Of a stretch of DNA of 64,000 nt, positions 22,435 to 35,335 are shown in pieces; position 1 is the stretch's first letter, and each line of letters starts with the position of its first letter. This DNA is from Sambucus nigra. Taxonomy: Eukaryota; Streptophyta; Magnoliopsida; Dipsacales; Adoxaceae. The DNA is taken from contig OX422214.1 in assembly GCA_949130495.1 (NCBI GenBank), positions 253,584,187 to 253,648,186 on the forward strand, read 5' to 3'. The position numbers and the translations under genes were made by a program. The notes below the pieces were generated by a model. That model made no database searches, had not been told where the DNA came from, and worked only from the letters and a program-made list of their open reading frames with translations.

Positions 22435-23380
22435 TTACTTCGAAATGTTTTGGGGCCGAGGGACCACCTGATGGGTTTCTTCGGCCATCACTCCTTTGCT
22501 ACTTGCAACCTCTTTATTTTGATCGTTCAAGGGCCCCATCCTTTCTCTAATCAAGGGAACCCATACTCCCTCTATTCTTCTCGTTAGGACCCGAACATCC
22601 TCCTCAAACTCTGTGTAAAATACCACATCTACCAAGTGAGCTTCCTCTATAGTGAATGGCCTCCTCGTAGCCTTAATGGTCACCTTCTTTCCTTTGATAT
22701 TCGTCTTGGCGAATTGGTGATACGTCGAAGGGACTAACCATTGGTTGTGCATTCACACTCTTCCTATCAGCAGATGGTAGGAAGTTTCACTCTCTATTAC
22801 ATGGAACTTGATGTGGGAACTCAGATTTCCCATTACAATCCCAACATTCATGTACCCAATGGACTTGGAAGAATGGTTGTAATATCCCGAAATCACCAAA
22901 GGCATGGGGACTAAACCTTTTTTCCAGAATATTAGCTGCGTGGAAAGAGTTGATTGGCATGATATTGATGGAAGCTCCCCCATCCATAAGAGTCCTTGCA
23001 AAACTAACCCCGTTGACGCTGGCGGTTATATACAATGGCCTGTTATGAGGGAACCTTATGGCCCTATCTACATCGCTTAAGGTTACTTCGGATAGAAAAC
23101 TCTTTACTAACCTGGCCATGGTTCCCTTCCATCTCAACGAAGGGACTGCGTTCTTCTTCACAATGTCAAGGATTACCTGGGTTATTTCCAATCTTCTCTC
23201 CTTCGGTATCCCTACTTGGTCGAAGAACCAGGTGAACTTTGAGGATTTTAAAACTTTATAGTATTCTATGACTGGGTCTGCTTCCTCACCCTCAACGCTG
23301 TATACATCCTCTACGTCTTTAGTGCTTGCTTTATCGTAAGCTAATACTATGTTATCTATTTCCTTAGTACAATATTCCAA
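22435..23380 (-). pseudogene. D protease region, broken
   Basis: The retropepsin motif reads SFARTLMDGGASINIMP (about 23010-22960), with DGGAS in place of the usual DTGAS or DSGAS. A frameshift near 22915 is followed by FHVIESETSYHLLIGR, the protease C-terminal pattern, and a charged linker down to 22435. The Thr/Ser-to-Gly change next to the catalytic Asp occurs in several Tat proteases, so it is not proof of decay by itself. Confidence 0.65.
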
Positions 23381-24996
23381 AGCTCCTTCGAACTCCCCTG
23401 CTTCATCTTTAACTCTCTTTTTTCTCTTTCTGCCTCCTCATCATAGGCCACCACTAGATTGGCCCCATGTGCTGGGAGTGGGTTATTATTAATATTTTGC
23501 GGAGGGATTTGTAATGTCCCTGCCTTCACATACTTATCGATGATTCTTCTTAGCATGAAATGGCTCTCTGTTGGATGCTGGATCTTCCGATGAATCTGGT
23601 AATATTTGGGATCCTCCCTTGTTGCAGCATCGGGTTCCCTAACGGGAATGCCCTTTGGTTCGTAGACCATTCCTCCTTGGACCATTGCGTTGTAACAGCT
23701 GACAACCTCCTCCACTGTGCAAGGCAATGGTGGTGGGTCCTCCCTATCTCTTCCAAACTTTCGCTTATTATCCTTAGGTACCTTGCCCCTATCGTCTCCC
23801 ACAGTGTACCCTACCCGGGGGGGGGGGGGGGCTGAGACCTCCCCCCCACAGGTTATATCGACTGCCTAAACATCATGGGCACAACTGGATTTGGTCGTAC
23901 AACCAATGATATTTTCCTCTTTGCCTTTAGGAATGCCAAAAATGTCCCATCGTGCATCTCATTAATGAGATGGCAGATGTACTCAGGCAATAGCCCTTCC
24001 GCACAGATCTGCAATAATTTGGATTCTTTGGCCTCCTCTCTTACATCGAGGGACCTTTCCCTGAACCTTCGAACGTACGCCACTACGTCTTCCCCTGGTC
24101 GTTGCTTCTCCCTCCCCAGTTGGGTCAAAGTAAATTTATCTTATGCCAGAAAGAACTTTTGGACGAACAAAACGTGCATGTCCTCCCACGTGGAAACACT
24201 CTCGGGAGCTAAGTGAGAATACCTGGTATATGCTTTATCGGTTAAGGATTTAGAAAACTCCCTGAATCTGAGTTTCTTATTATTGAAATGCTCCCCCAAG
24301 TGTTCAACGAAGATCTTAATGTGTTCCTTTGGGTTTCCACTTTTTCCTGTGTATTTTTCAAAGACGGGAGGGATATAATCTTTTGGATAGGGCTCATTAT
24401 TGTATTCCTTGGGGTAAGGTGTCCGAAAGTCGTTATAGACTGAAGCTACCTCACTCGCAGATTACGAGGAAGCTTGCATGAACTTTAGCATCTCCTTATG
24501 CATCTCTTTCCTCATCTCCTCCATGGGTGATGGCTATTGGAGCAACAATCAACGGGACCATAGGCTGAGTGCCCATTGCAGATGGATCAATCGTCACAGT
24601 TGGAGTAGTTGATACTCCTGAGGTTTCCACTGCTGGATTCACAACAGAGGGTATACTTGCTGAGACTGTTCCCGTTACTCTTTCACTTGGTGGGACCGTT
24701 GGGGCTGCCCCTGGTGTCATGAAGGAGTTGGCTTCAAATCCTCCCAACATCATTAAAGCTACGGGAGTTTGCAAAGACTCGTAAAATTTATTCATAAGGA
24801 GTGCCACTTGGGCTGGTTCCAACCCATCACTCGTGGAAGCTTGTGTCACCCTTGGAGCGCCCGTTGCCGCCTGAACTGGAGGTACCTCTATTTGAGGATC
24901 CCCATCCCTTAGAGCCTCCAGTTATCTCGATGCTTGTTCTTCATTGTGTTAAATGTCATCAAAGTTGAGCCTTCGATTAACGTTATCTTGCGCCAT
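23356..24996 (-). pseudogene. D gag, broken
   Basis: A start at 24996 (MAQDNVNRRLNF) has two early stops. A Thr/Pro-rich N-terminal region (24849-24496) follows, then a Retrotrans_gag core (IKIFVEHLGEHFNNKKLRF, and TQLGREKQRPGEDVVAYVRRFRE at about 24128-24060). The C-terminal part (23802-23356) carries KYYQIHRKIQHPTESHFMLRR, a degenerate zinc-binding block. A poly-G run (about 23818-23831) lies between the core and the C-terminal part and causes a frameshift. Gag would assemble the particle. Confidence 0.7.
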
Positions 24997-25019
24997 ACTC
25001 CTTGCTTAAAAGAATGTCT

Positions 25020-25036
25020 CCCCAGCGGAGTCGCCA
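25020..25036 (-). other. D primer binding site
   Basis: The minus strand reads TGGCGACTCCGCTGGGG, two bases after the LTR end. This tRNA-complementary sequence is typical of Tat/Ogre-like elements (probably Arg tRNA). Confidence 0.75.
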
Positions 25037-25038
25037 AA

Positions 25039-26195
25039 TGTAAGAGGGTAGTTTAGATTAGATGGAGGCGTAACCTCTTTTGAGTACAGTAACGATAAGT
25101 TAAATAGAAACACTCTTAATTAACTATAGGACACCCAAACACAACTTTAATGAAGATAGACTCAGTTTAAACTCACGAATCTCTCGTGTATAACTCAAAG
25201 GATAATAACGAACTCAGAAGTAACTCATTTAGAGGGAGAGAGAAGTAAGCACCCTAGATAGACCTTGGCAGGCAGCCAAACACATTAACAACCCTCATAG
25301 ATACCTGTCAAGTACTAAAAGCTTTGTAATAAATGACAATGGTGAGTGAGTAAACTCTCTGATTTGTAATAAATCCCTCTCTGGTGTATATTCTCTCTAG
25401 TAATAATTTCTGAATTCTTAAAAAAACATCCTCTCCCCATAGGTGGTTGGGGTCCTTAAATATCCCCCCACACCACTTCCGAGGCAACTCAATCATCAAT
25501 GCCTGTAAAATACATCCCTCATACTTTATGTCACAAATATTAAATACCTGATGCACTAGTTATCTCCACGTCATAATCATTAAATGCTAAAACATGCCTT
25601 TTGCTTAACCACTGCGTGTCAAGGGACTGTCGCCACAGAGGTGGCTCACCAACTGTCTGACAACCCCAAATACCACGGCGGTTGATAGCTAGTGACATCA
25701 CCTACAGTATATGTGACATTAAGTAGAGGGCTGTTTGGTTCACAACTCAACGCCCGATGGAACTCAAAGCTACTCCGCCTGAGATCAGTGTTTTACCAGG
25801 TGTATCTAAGATGGTCAGGACAAGCCCCAACGGTTCCCCACTTATCAATCCTCCAAACTAAGCCCCTCTAAAGTTCCCACAACGAGGTCATTCGATAGAG
25901 CATAAAAGCTCTCCCAGGCCCTGCCAAGCCTGATCTCTCGCGAGTACCGTTCGACCTCACACTAAAAATCATTATTCTCGTTACATCATTACAACCGTTA
26001 TAACTCGTAGTAAATATAAACAAAGATACAATATGACTAAATAACATAGCAAGCTAAAATATGAGTTGTCACGCTAAGCTTCCGTGCCAAGTTGCCTTGA
26101 TTGAGTTGCCTCGCTTGAGCTGTCATGCGAGGCTGCCTTAATCCCAAACACTTTTGTTAATGGGGGGATTATCCCTAATCTCAGGATTACCTTCA
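25039..26195 (-). repeat. Element D 5' LTR (1157 bp)
   Basis: Bounded by TGTAAGAGGG and ACCTTCA. It is about 73 bp shorter than the partner LTR because of indels, including a shorter 14-bp minisatellite (26063-26140). A TATTTAAGG element on the minus strand (about 25453-25461) is a possible TATA box. Confidence 0.9.
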
Positions 26196-26240
26196 AGCTC
26201 TCTCTCTCTCTCTCTCTCTCTCTAGAGAGAGAGAGAGATA
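26196..26240. repeat. (CT)n/(AG)n microsatellite abutting D
   Basis: About 12-13 CT repeats followed by TAGAGAGAGAGAGAG, forming a short inverted repeat. It begins within one base of the right LTR edge. Confidence 0.9.
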
Positions 26241-28711
26241 AGGTTCACGTACATCACCCATACATCACACCTAGGTCTTGGCCCTAAATTTTTTTTTTCA
26301 AATTTTTTATTTTTCTCTTGAAATTAACCTTCCAATCAACCCATGTTCAAAAAATTAGGTCAAAATACATTTTGTAGCTACTTTTAAAAAATGCTTAAAA
26401 TACCTTATGGATATTAATCAATTACACATTGACTTATCCATTTTAACTTTTACCGAAACATTTATTAATTTATTCAAGTTAGGTTGTATTAACACATTTC
26501 ACCACACAACCCATTTCTTGACATGTTCCTTATTAGTTTATCTATTCTCGGAATCTTTCAAATACCACATACTTCAACGGGCTCCACACCACCGGCTATA
26601 CGCACCATATGCTCAGGTCAGTTATTTTGGGACTTCCACCCCAGGGCACCGGATCCTCCTTAATTATCCCGGTGTCATCTGAGTTCCTTTAAATGTGTTT
26701 TAATATTTTACAAATGTCCACATTACTCCATTTTTTCTTTTTACCCAACCGAAGCCAAAACTCGGGGTTACACCCGAACTTGTGTTACACTTTGAAATTT
26801 TACCATTTTATGTCCTTTAACATTAACCTTGATTTTATTCCAAAAATCATATTTATTTAGGACCACTTTGTTTAACATTTTTTCTAATATTTTTATTTCA
26901 TAAAAATGTTCAACTTTAAGTAAAATTGACATTTTACCCATTTGTTTCCAAAATCACCTTTTACTCCATTTCCACAAGTGTTAATTTCTCTCAAAACGCT
27001 ATTAAGTTACATACCCTAACTTCTGAAGTGTTTTAACACCTTAATACTCATTTAACCTTGGAGTAATATTCTTCTTAATTGGAAACACTTTTACGTCATT
27101 ATTTCTTTTCAATTTCATAAGTGTTAATCTTTTACCACATTATTAAGTCACACACCAACTTTCTAATGTCTACCCACTAACAGTTATTCAATATCTTTAT
27201 TAACCAATTTTTCAAACTACACATTTCTTTACTTTATTTATTCAAAAAATCTAATCACCCTTAAAGACTACTTTTATAAGAAAATGTCATTTTCTTTCAT
27301 CAACACACATAGTCTTACAACTTTGATCATATTACACTTTTAATCAATTTTTCACAGGCTTTGAAGACAAGGATTTATACTTGTCTTATTTTTATGTTCA
27401 AATCCAATAAATCTTCTTTAAGCTTGTTTGTACTTCCATTATCCAAATACTACAAGTTTATATACACGAGAAGATGAATTTTAAACCTTAAAATCCTATT
27501 AAATGTGTTAAACATATTTTTTCATCCTAGAAATTCATCATACTTGCAAAAATATATTTTCAAACCATAAAGACATTTGATTTCTTCGAACTTAACAAAT
27601 GTATTTGACCAATGTTTACCAAAGAATTCATTATTTTCCAAACATTTTATTTCAACAAATGTTTAACACCATTTTTTCTAGCAAATACACCTTTTTCATA
27701 AAATGCCAACTTTTTATATTTCAAAAGCTTGAAATGTTCAACCATTCTATATTTTCAACAAAATAACCTTTCTACCAACATTTTTATTTCATAAAAATAT
27801 TTATTATTTTCTACACATCAATTACATCATTTAATCACATGTACCTTACTCATGTAATCTAACTACAAGACTAGAAATATGCAAAAAATAGAGTATTATA
27901 CTAATATTAAGGTTTTCCACCTCTAATGGCTCTAATGGTGGTAGAAATGTTGGTGTAGGAGGAGAAATCCCCACCTCCAAAGGTGGTCTCAAGGGGTTAC
28001 CAAATGCATCCTTAAAAAATGCTCCATTTGTGGTCCAAGCAAGCTTCCAAGAAAGACCCCTTCATAACCCACTTCAAACTCCATGAAAGTTCCATCATCT
28101 TATGCAAAATTCCCCCAACACTTCTCCAAAATTCGTAGCTCTACCTCAACAATAGTGTAAATGAGTATTGTAGGCTTGAACATGGTGGAATACTATATAA
28201 AATGGTGGTGGAAGACACAAAAATGGTGGAAGACTTCTCTATTTTCTCTCTCCTTCTTCCATCTTCTCCTAACTCAAAATGCCCCAAACACACCCTTATA
28301 AAACCTCCAAAAATCCTAAATTCCCATTTTTTCCCAATCTGGGTTGATCTGGGCTTGACAACAAACCAAATCAAAGGCAAAAAATGTGACAGCGCACAAG
28401 GAAAATCTGAGTAAATTTTTTTGATAAACGTCGTTCGAACGATAAACCCATGTTATTCGAACGACTTCTCCACTTCATTCGATGCTTGCTTCGTGCGACC
28501 CTTCACGTAACATGCCACTATAAAGCAGTGTCATGTCATTTGAAGCCCTTCTTCTCACGACCTTACTATGTCAGTCGAACGACCTCTGAAATTTTCCATT
28601 TTTTTCTTATTCAATTTTTTTAAAACCACAATTCTTCTTATAATCATCATCATCAGTTCTTAAAAATAGTTTATACATAATTTAATTGGATTATTGGTAC
28701 AAGATATTACA
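26241..28711 (-). repeat. Element E 3' LTR, decayed, left end missing
   Basis: The right edge (ATATTACA at 28711) is followed by AACTTCCCTCC, the complement of a polypurine tract, then GGGGAATTTCATCCCCGAAATTC. The same arrangement follows the LTRs at 35335 and 54494. A TTCGAACGA palindrome cluster lies at about 28430-28590. The TGTRACACCCC start is not visible on the left, so the LTR is truncated somewhere near 26241-26400. The ORFs at 26407-26682 and 28141-28414 show no family signature. Confidence 0.55.
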
Positions 28712-31700
28712 AACTTCCCTCCTTGGGGAATTTCATCCCCGAAATTCTTGATCCTTTAATCCTTAAGCTTATGGGGTTCACTAACTTTTATTCTAAGCCA
28801 CACAATCCTCCAAGGTAGAATCATCGAAGTCCACAATACTAAGGTCACCAAATAATCAACATGCTCGATGCTTACTATCCCGTTAATAATGACATTACAC
28901 AATCTATTTTAAGTCCCCCCTCGACTTATGATCGAGTCCAGACCAATTTTATCACCACTTTGCTAGCACCTAAGGTGTACTGATGCCTCTACGGGAAAAC
29001 CCTTTTTCTAGTGATTAACACTCACCCAATGTGAATCATAATACAACCAATCGTCATATTCATCATCAAAATCAATTCTAGATTAGGACCGTACATTCTA
29101 TGTTCCATAAATTTTCAGGCGATCCTAACTACACAACTCGCATGAGCTTGACGATAATCATACTATGCTATTATCTCACTCTAAGGAGGAATATTCTCAT
29201 CAAGTCCTCACCATGCGTCCGGCTTACACCTTCCACTGGATCACTTTGACGAACCTAGTAATACCCTAGGTGTCTCATCCTTGAGTACTCGCAAGAGTTT
29301 CACTCTAATCCACTCACCATGGAAAAGAAACATCGTATTCTAAGTTTTCCTCGATTTCTAACACTATATCGCATACTCAAGTCACCATCCCTCTCTTTGC
29401 AACCCGAGCCACTGACTGCCGTGCTGGCCAGTCAAAAATCCACTAATCCAAAGAAAGATCAATACTATAAGAAAATCGTGTGGCCGAAAGAGCAGCCACC
29501 CATACATAAAACTTTATGCAATATCATGAACACCTCAGATGGGCGCACCAGATTACAGAGTTTCTTTGACCATACCTGATCCACCACACTCTCCCAGGAC
29601 CAACCATGTCGTACCATGACATGACGCCAATCTGAGTCACCACATAGGTAAGAATACCAGTCCCCCTATGATCGAAACCGAAAGGGACACACGAAAGTCA
29701 GAATGAACAAGCAACCGTCCTAAAAAATCCCTCCCATAAGCGTCCAACTTTGACTTACGAAAGCGAACCTACATCGTATACTTGAAGCCATACCACTAAT
29801 TCCTAGGGTTCTCACCAAATATGAATCTTAGTAACATAACCTGGATTGGGTCACTAGTTGTGGTGAATCGAATCACAACCATTCATTCTGACAACATGGA
29901 AGCATTTTATGAATTGGTGGTCCTTTAGGAGGTCAATTCCTAATTTCTCTCTTTTGGAGAAAGTCCTTATGTTTCACATCCTTTGTGTACATGAACCATT
30001 TTAATTGGCGGATACCTGACGCTTTTGTCTATATCAACTTTGTGTAATTACTGGTGACAACGTCACCAACCAGTTACACCTAGGCTATTCATCATCATCA
30101 TCTTTGCCTTAATCCCATCATATGGGTTCGGCCACATGGATTCTCCTTTTCCATTCTAATTATTTTATGCATTATTATCATTTAAGTTTAATTACTTAAG
30201 GTCTCTTCTAATAATTTTCTCCTACAATAGCTTAGGGCGACCTCTTTTTCTTTTACCCTCTATTTCCAACAATCTTCCTCTTGTTATAAGGGCATCTACT
30301 GGTCTACACAGCACATGTCCATACCACCTAAGTCTAGTTTCTCTTAATTTATCGCTAATGGTAGCTACTCCTAACTTTTCTCTCATGTATTGGTTTTTAA
30401 TTTTATCCTTTTTAGTAATTCCTATCATCCACCGGAGCATCCTCGTCTCACTAACATGGAGACTTTGTTTATTATTTTCTTTAACGCCCAAAACTTCTCT
30501 CCATATAGGGTCGTTGGACTAACAACTGTTTTATAAAATTTTCCTTTTAATATATTAATTATCCTCTTATCGCATAACACCCCACTTGCATGTCTCAAAT
30601 TGTTCCAACCAGTTGATATTTTACTCGTAACATCCTCATCAATATTCCCATTACTTTGTAACACACCTAGGATATTATCTGCCTTATTGTATCATGATTG
30701 AAATCCTAAATTTCCATAGTCGTTACTTAGTTCAAGTCGGGAACTCAACTTACTGTCTCCCTCAACCACACGAGATTGTCATCAAACTTACTTTCGAGTT
30801 CCACCCACACAAAATTTATGTGGAGACCATGCCAGCCGCCCTTGTCATTCTAAGGGTAGTAAATATTACACTAGGCTACACTCTCTAATCCGTACTGTCT
30901 TGGAAATACGTGCTATGAACTATTCTTTACATTTCTAAGGATACCTAGCATATATCGTTGACACATGACGACCTACATATCGTGCTTCGATGTTAACCCA
31001 CCTTGATTTCCATTTTTAAGTCTCCACATGACGTCATCACTTCTAAGTCTCGAATAAACCTCTTAGTATATCCTAAAATCGAGTATCACCACCCAATGCT
31101 AGTGATTCCATGACATCTAAGCATCACTCCTATAATGACACAATTTATCATCCTACCTCAGGGATTACACCACCCATCTGTGCCGATTTGGGAAGCTACA
31201 CCGGACATGTACACTACACGACCAGCAATCTAGGATCATCACCTGACCCTCAACAAAATCGTTACTAGAATGCTACTGCCTCTTTTTTACCGAACTTAAT
31301 TGGTCTCCTAGGAACACTAAACACATCTCATGTAAAAGTCCTAAAACTCGACAAGATTTCATCGTCCATACCTTTATCATTATAGGTGCGTTCAACGAAT
31401 CTTTCAATATCCATATTGAAATTACTTGGTGCTCGTAAAGACACTACTCTATGAGCCTCTATCTATAGTACAATCTAACCATAACACCTCAAGGAATCAC
31501 AGCATTTGATATTTATCCTCAATGACGCCACACATAATTGGTCTTATGGGCACCTCAAATGCCTATAAATTACTCTCACACTGGGATTACCTCGCACCTA
31601 GACATTACCTCGGCAGCTAAAATTAGTTTCAACACTTAAATACTAATCTTATCTTTCTACCAAATGCCTATAACCTTAAGCCACGTACAAACGACAACTA

Positions 31701-32204
31701 ATTCTACTAAGGGTTTTGGCAGGATACACGACATCACTTATAACCTATGAACCTCAAGGTTGCCTCACCTAATCCTCAATAAATGTTCAACTATGGAAAC
31801 TTTATGGCCTTACTATGTAAATATCATATCACGTTACATGTTAGCATGACTGTATAGAACTTGGTAGGATATGGGACATCGGTTATTGCCTATAAATACC
31901 AAGGCCTATACCACAGACGCCACGCGAGATCCTATTCCTCAATACCACGTTATAACCAAAATATACTAAATGTAAGTCCTCGACTAAGGGACCCAATACA
32001 TTCTTACCACAGGATCAAAACTTATGAATTCTACTCGATCATATAATATCCACCTATGAGACATACAACCTTTACAGCTAACTCGCGAAGAACACTACTC
32101 ACTGTTTCCACTACAAAGGCAACACTCACTATCAAAGTTGTCACACAACACATCTCATGCAAAGAATCATAGTGTTGCCACTATTGGCCAACACAACTTC
32201 ATAT
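28712..32204 (-). mobile_element. Element E internal region, decayed
   Basis: It begins with a polypurine-tract remnant at 28712 and the conserved GGAATTTCATCCCCGAAATTC sequence that also opens the interiors of F and B. I could not recover convincing pol motifs. A LINE fragment is inserted at about 30085-30690. The region runs into the LTR of element F at 32205, so E was cut by F or by a rearrangement. Confidence 0.4.
30085..30690 (-). pseudogene. LINE (L1-type) 3' end, truncated
   Basis: Two overlapping frames encode the C-terminal tail of a plant LINE polyprotein: NGNIDEDVTSKISTGWNNLRHASGVLC with KGKFYKTVVSPTTLYG (30664-30490), then ETRMLRWMIGITKKDKIKN and LRETRLRWYGHVLCRP with KRGRPK (30445-30225). 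The 3' end lies at about 30089 and carries GATGATGATGA repeats (minus strand), typical of LINE tails. ACACCTAGG occurs on both sides (30076-30084 and 30663-30671) and could be a target duplication. However, the right copy may lie within coding homology, so this is uncertain. The fragment is 5' truncated and inactive. Confidence 0.75.
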
Positions 32205-33121
32205 TGTGACACCCCGCCCAATTAAATAAAGGGTGATCAGTCCCGTACCAATTTAAAACAGAATGTTCGGTTGGTTCATTCTTAGCATCACTGTCGAAAA
32301 ACTTTTTAACATATTAATCACCTAATATAAAATTAAGCTAGGTGGAAAAACATTTCCAATTTTAGTAAAACCAAGTAAATCCATTTTCATTCAATCTTAA
32401 AATATAAACCATTCACCACACATAGGAATATAATAAATACTGAACATGAATCAAGTACTGAAATAAATAAGACTGGGTAAAACCTCCCAGTTCAAAACTC
32501 CAAATCATAAAGTAAACCGAATACAATATCTCTGATGAAGGACTAGAAGTGGGCGACACATGCCCTAGATAAGAAGTCTAGATGAAACTGAATGGAAAAG
32601 ATAGATGCGTCTACTGCAAGGACCTACAACTTCTACAACAGCTGCAGCACGTCTAACACTCCAATCTCTTATTCTGGTACCCTTGTGGCTGAGCACCATA
32701 TATATATATATATATAGCAAAAGAGAGAAGAGATACAAGAAATGGGTAAGAGCCCGAGGTTTAAAAATAATTTAGCCAGTATTTAAAACTGGTTCTTAAA
32801 ACAAGTCTTATACGCATGTTAGTTATCGAACTCTCACATGAGTTTCTCCCCTCTCATCTATTGTGCAGGCCTGACGTACATCTAATCTTCCCCTAGTTAT
32901 ACCACCCAGTCTAACTAGTCAGAAACCATACTAATACTAACTATGCTCACTAGTAGTATTCCCGTATTGCCCATACAATATGCTATTCAAATAGTTTATC
33001 TCAAATATTAAGTTTCATTATTCACCGTTCGAATGGTTAATCTTTTATCCATTAAGATTATTTTATTTCTTATTACCACCTTATCTACTAGTTTCACAAA
33101 ATAGAAAGTTCCCCAAGTACA

Positions 33122-33125
<4 letters not shown>

Positions 33126-33169
<44 letters not shown>
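33126..33169. repeat. (AT)n microsatellite
   Basis: About 22 AT repeats within the F LTR. A shorter run lies at 33303-33320. Confidence 0.95.
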
Positions 33170-33174
<5 letters not shown>

Positions 33175-33351
33175 ATTATCCCTATATATACACACACTAT
33201 TCCTGCACCCTTAGGTTAAGACCACTTGGCGCGATGTAATTATTATTATTATTATTACCAAGTCTACTAATTTCACATAGTAGAAATATTTACAAGTTCA
33301 CATATATATATATATATATAGTCACATCATCCCTATACATATATATATACT

Positions 33352-33770
33352 AATCCTGCACCCCCGGGCTAAGACCCATTAGTGCACCTATCAAGAAAAT
33401 CCCGCATCCCCGGGTTAGCACCCATTAATGCACCTATCAATAATAATCCAGCACCCTCGGGTTATCACCCATTAGTGCGCTTATCAAGGGAATCCTACAT
33501 CCCCGGGTTAGCACCCATTAATGAACCTATCAATAATAATCTAGCACCCCCGGGTTATCACCCATTAGTGCACCTATCAAGAGAATCCTGCATCCCCGGG
33601 TTAGCACCCATTAATGCACCTATCAATAATAATCCAGCACCCCCGGGTTATCACCCATTAGTGCGCCTATCAAGAGAATCCTACATCCCCGGGTTAGCAC
33701 CCATTAATGCACCTATCCATAATAATCCAGCACCCCCGGGTTATCACCCATTAGTGCGCCTAACAATAAT
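33352..33770. repeat. 46-47 bp tandem array with alternating dimers (93 bp)
   Basis: Nine monomers of the form CACCCCCGGGTTA(G/T)CACCCATTA(A/G)TGCACCTATCAA. GTTAGCAC and GTTATCAC types alternate, so the higher unit is 93 bp. Because 93 is divisible by three, an ORF stays open through the array (33382-33855) and would encode 31-residue repeats. I see no sign that it is a gene. A diverged single unit (CACCCTTAGGTTAAGACC) lies at about 33207-33224. Confidence 0.9.
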
Positions 33771-35335
33771 ATCAAATAATAGGCATACACACATCCTATT
33801 AGAATTTATAGGTATTTCCCCAAACTTATATATATACTTCTCATGCGTATCTTAATCTCAACACTACGTATAGTATAAATATTTAGATTACTCTCTCGCG
33901 TAATCTCCAAGGTACATTCTCGATATCAAATATTTAAAGTATTAATGCTCACAATCTTTTCCGAAATTCTATCCTGTTTAAATTTACTATTTAGCAGTTT
34001 CTCTCACTCCAATAAACCGGTAAACTCAAAACTAGACTCTAAGAAAATTCCCAAAAATTTTCCCTGTCGCTCGAACCAGAAGGGTTGTCCCTTGAACCAA
34101 AATGACATATTGCTCGAACCAGAATGACATGTCACTTGAACCACTGACACGTGTCGTTCGAACGAATTCGCGCGAGATCCTTATCTCGCTTGAACGACCC
34201 TTCACGCGAGACTCTACTGTTCGTCTTCTTCCCCAAAATTCCAGCGTTTTCCACCATTTTTGAACCTAAAAACCTCTAAGATTCAACACCCAACACCTCA
34301 TCATCAATACCCCTCAACACATAACAGGTTATACATCATTCCTAACATTCTAGGATCATTAATTCATCGTAATTATATTAAATCCCCAAATTAATTCACA
34401 TGAACCCTAGTTTCCAAATTCTCAATTAAAGAACCTAATCAACCCAGATTCGTTCATCAATATATAATTCAATTCCGTGATTAATACTCTACATACATGA
34501 AGGACTTTAAATTACTAATTAAACTAATCCTTAATCATAATTTAAATCTCCAATTTTCACCCAATTCATATGTAAATCATGATTAGTTTCACCTACACTA
34601 ACATGAGCATGATTATTGATAAAAGAAAGCAAGTAATAAACACTTGCCTTAAATCGAAGGTCTGAATCCTTTGGTGATGTTGGTATAGACGCGTTCCTCT
34701 CTTCTCGATCTACGCATTAGTGGTAATAGTTGTGCAAGGTGGTGATAATTTGGCCCTCCCTCTTAGAAATTGGTTCTCCCTCACACCCTCCATGTACATT
34801 CTTTACTTTCTGTGTCTCTCAACCCTAAAGGACTTTTCTTAGCTGATAAAATAACTCCCAATTTTCATCCATTAATTAAACCCAAAAATACAATTTACCA
34901 TAATGTCCTCTTGGGACGCTGATTAGACCTAAAATTACCCCGGGACCCAAACTGAACACCCGAGTATACTATTTTGACTATCTCGACCCTTCTGTACTCA
35001 ACGACGCACTTTAAATGACCATACGAGTTAATAAAATAATTTCTCTTTTTATCCCAATCAATTAGTCTCGACACGACTCACACGCACGTCAGACTTAAAT
35101 TACCAAACTATCGTATTTCTTTCGACAATTTATCAAATATCATAATTCCATATTACATATCACACAGTAATATTTAATAGTTCACAACAATAAGTATTAA
35201 CCCTTGGCACACTAGTTAATAATTATTTTAATCCGGATTAATTAACAATTAAATTCTCACATTTTAGTTCAATTAATCCAACAAAAATAATTAATCACAT
35301 AATTATTTAAATCATCAAAAATACGGAGTGTTACA

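Larger units (their letters stand above)
11461..26195 (-). mobile_element. Element D: Ty3/Gypsy Tat-lineage retrotransposon
   Basis: Paired LTRs (11461-12690 and 25039-26195, both TGTAAGAGGG...CCTTCA) enclose a 12.3-kb interior. On the minus strand the order is PBS, gag, protease, reverse transcriptase, RNase H, second RNase H and integrase, with no chromodomain. That is the Tat arrangement. A large multi-exon gene lies between integrase and the 3' LTR on the opposite strand. All coding regions carry frameshifts and stops, so the copy is dead. I saw no 5-bp target duplication (TATAT on the left, AGCTC on the right). Confidence 0.85.
32205..35335 (-). repeat. Element F 3' LTR (3131 bp)
   Basis: It starts TGTGACACCCCG and ends ACGGAGTGTTACA. 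A polypurine-tract complement (TACTTCCCCCCTTAC) follows at once. It contains AT microsatellites (33126-33169 and 33303-33320), a 46-47 bp tandem array (33352-33770) and a cluster of TCGAAC palindromes (34068-34195). Confidence 0.8.

Noticed and set aside
28141..28414. Short ORFs on both strands as a possible host gene.
   Set aside because: They lie inside the LTR of element E and show no motif, conserved start context or splice pattern.
29319..29579. 86-codon ORF as a small host gene.
   Set aside because: It lies in the decayed interior of element E, has no recognisable family and its length is expected by chance.
33382..33855. 157-codon repeat-protein ORF.
   Set aside because: It is open only because the 93-bp repeat unit is divisible by three. 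It has no plausible start context or homology and lies in an LTR.
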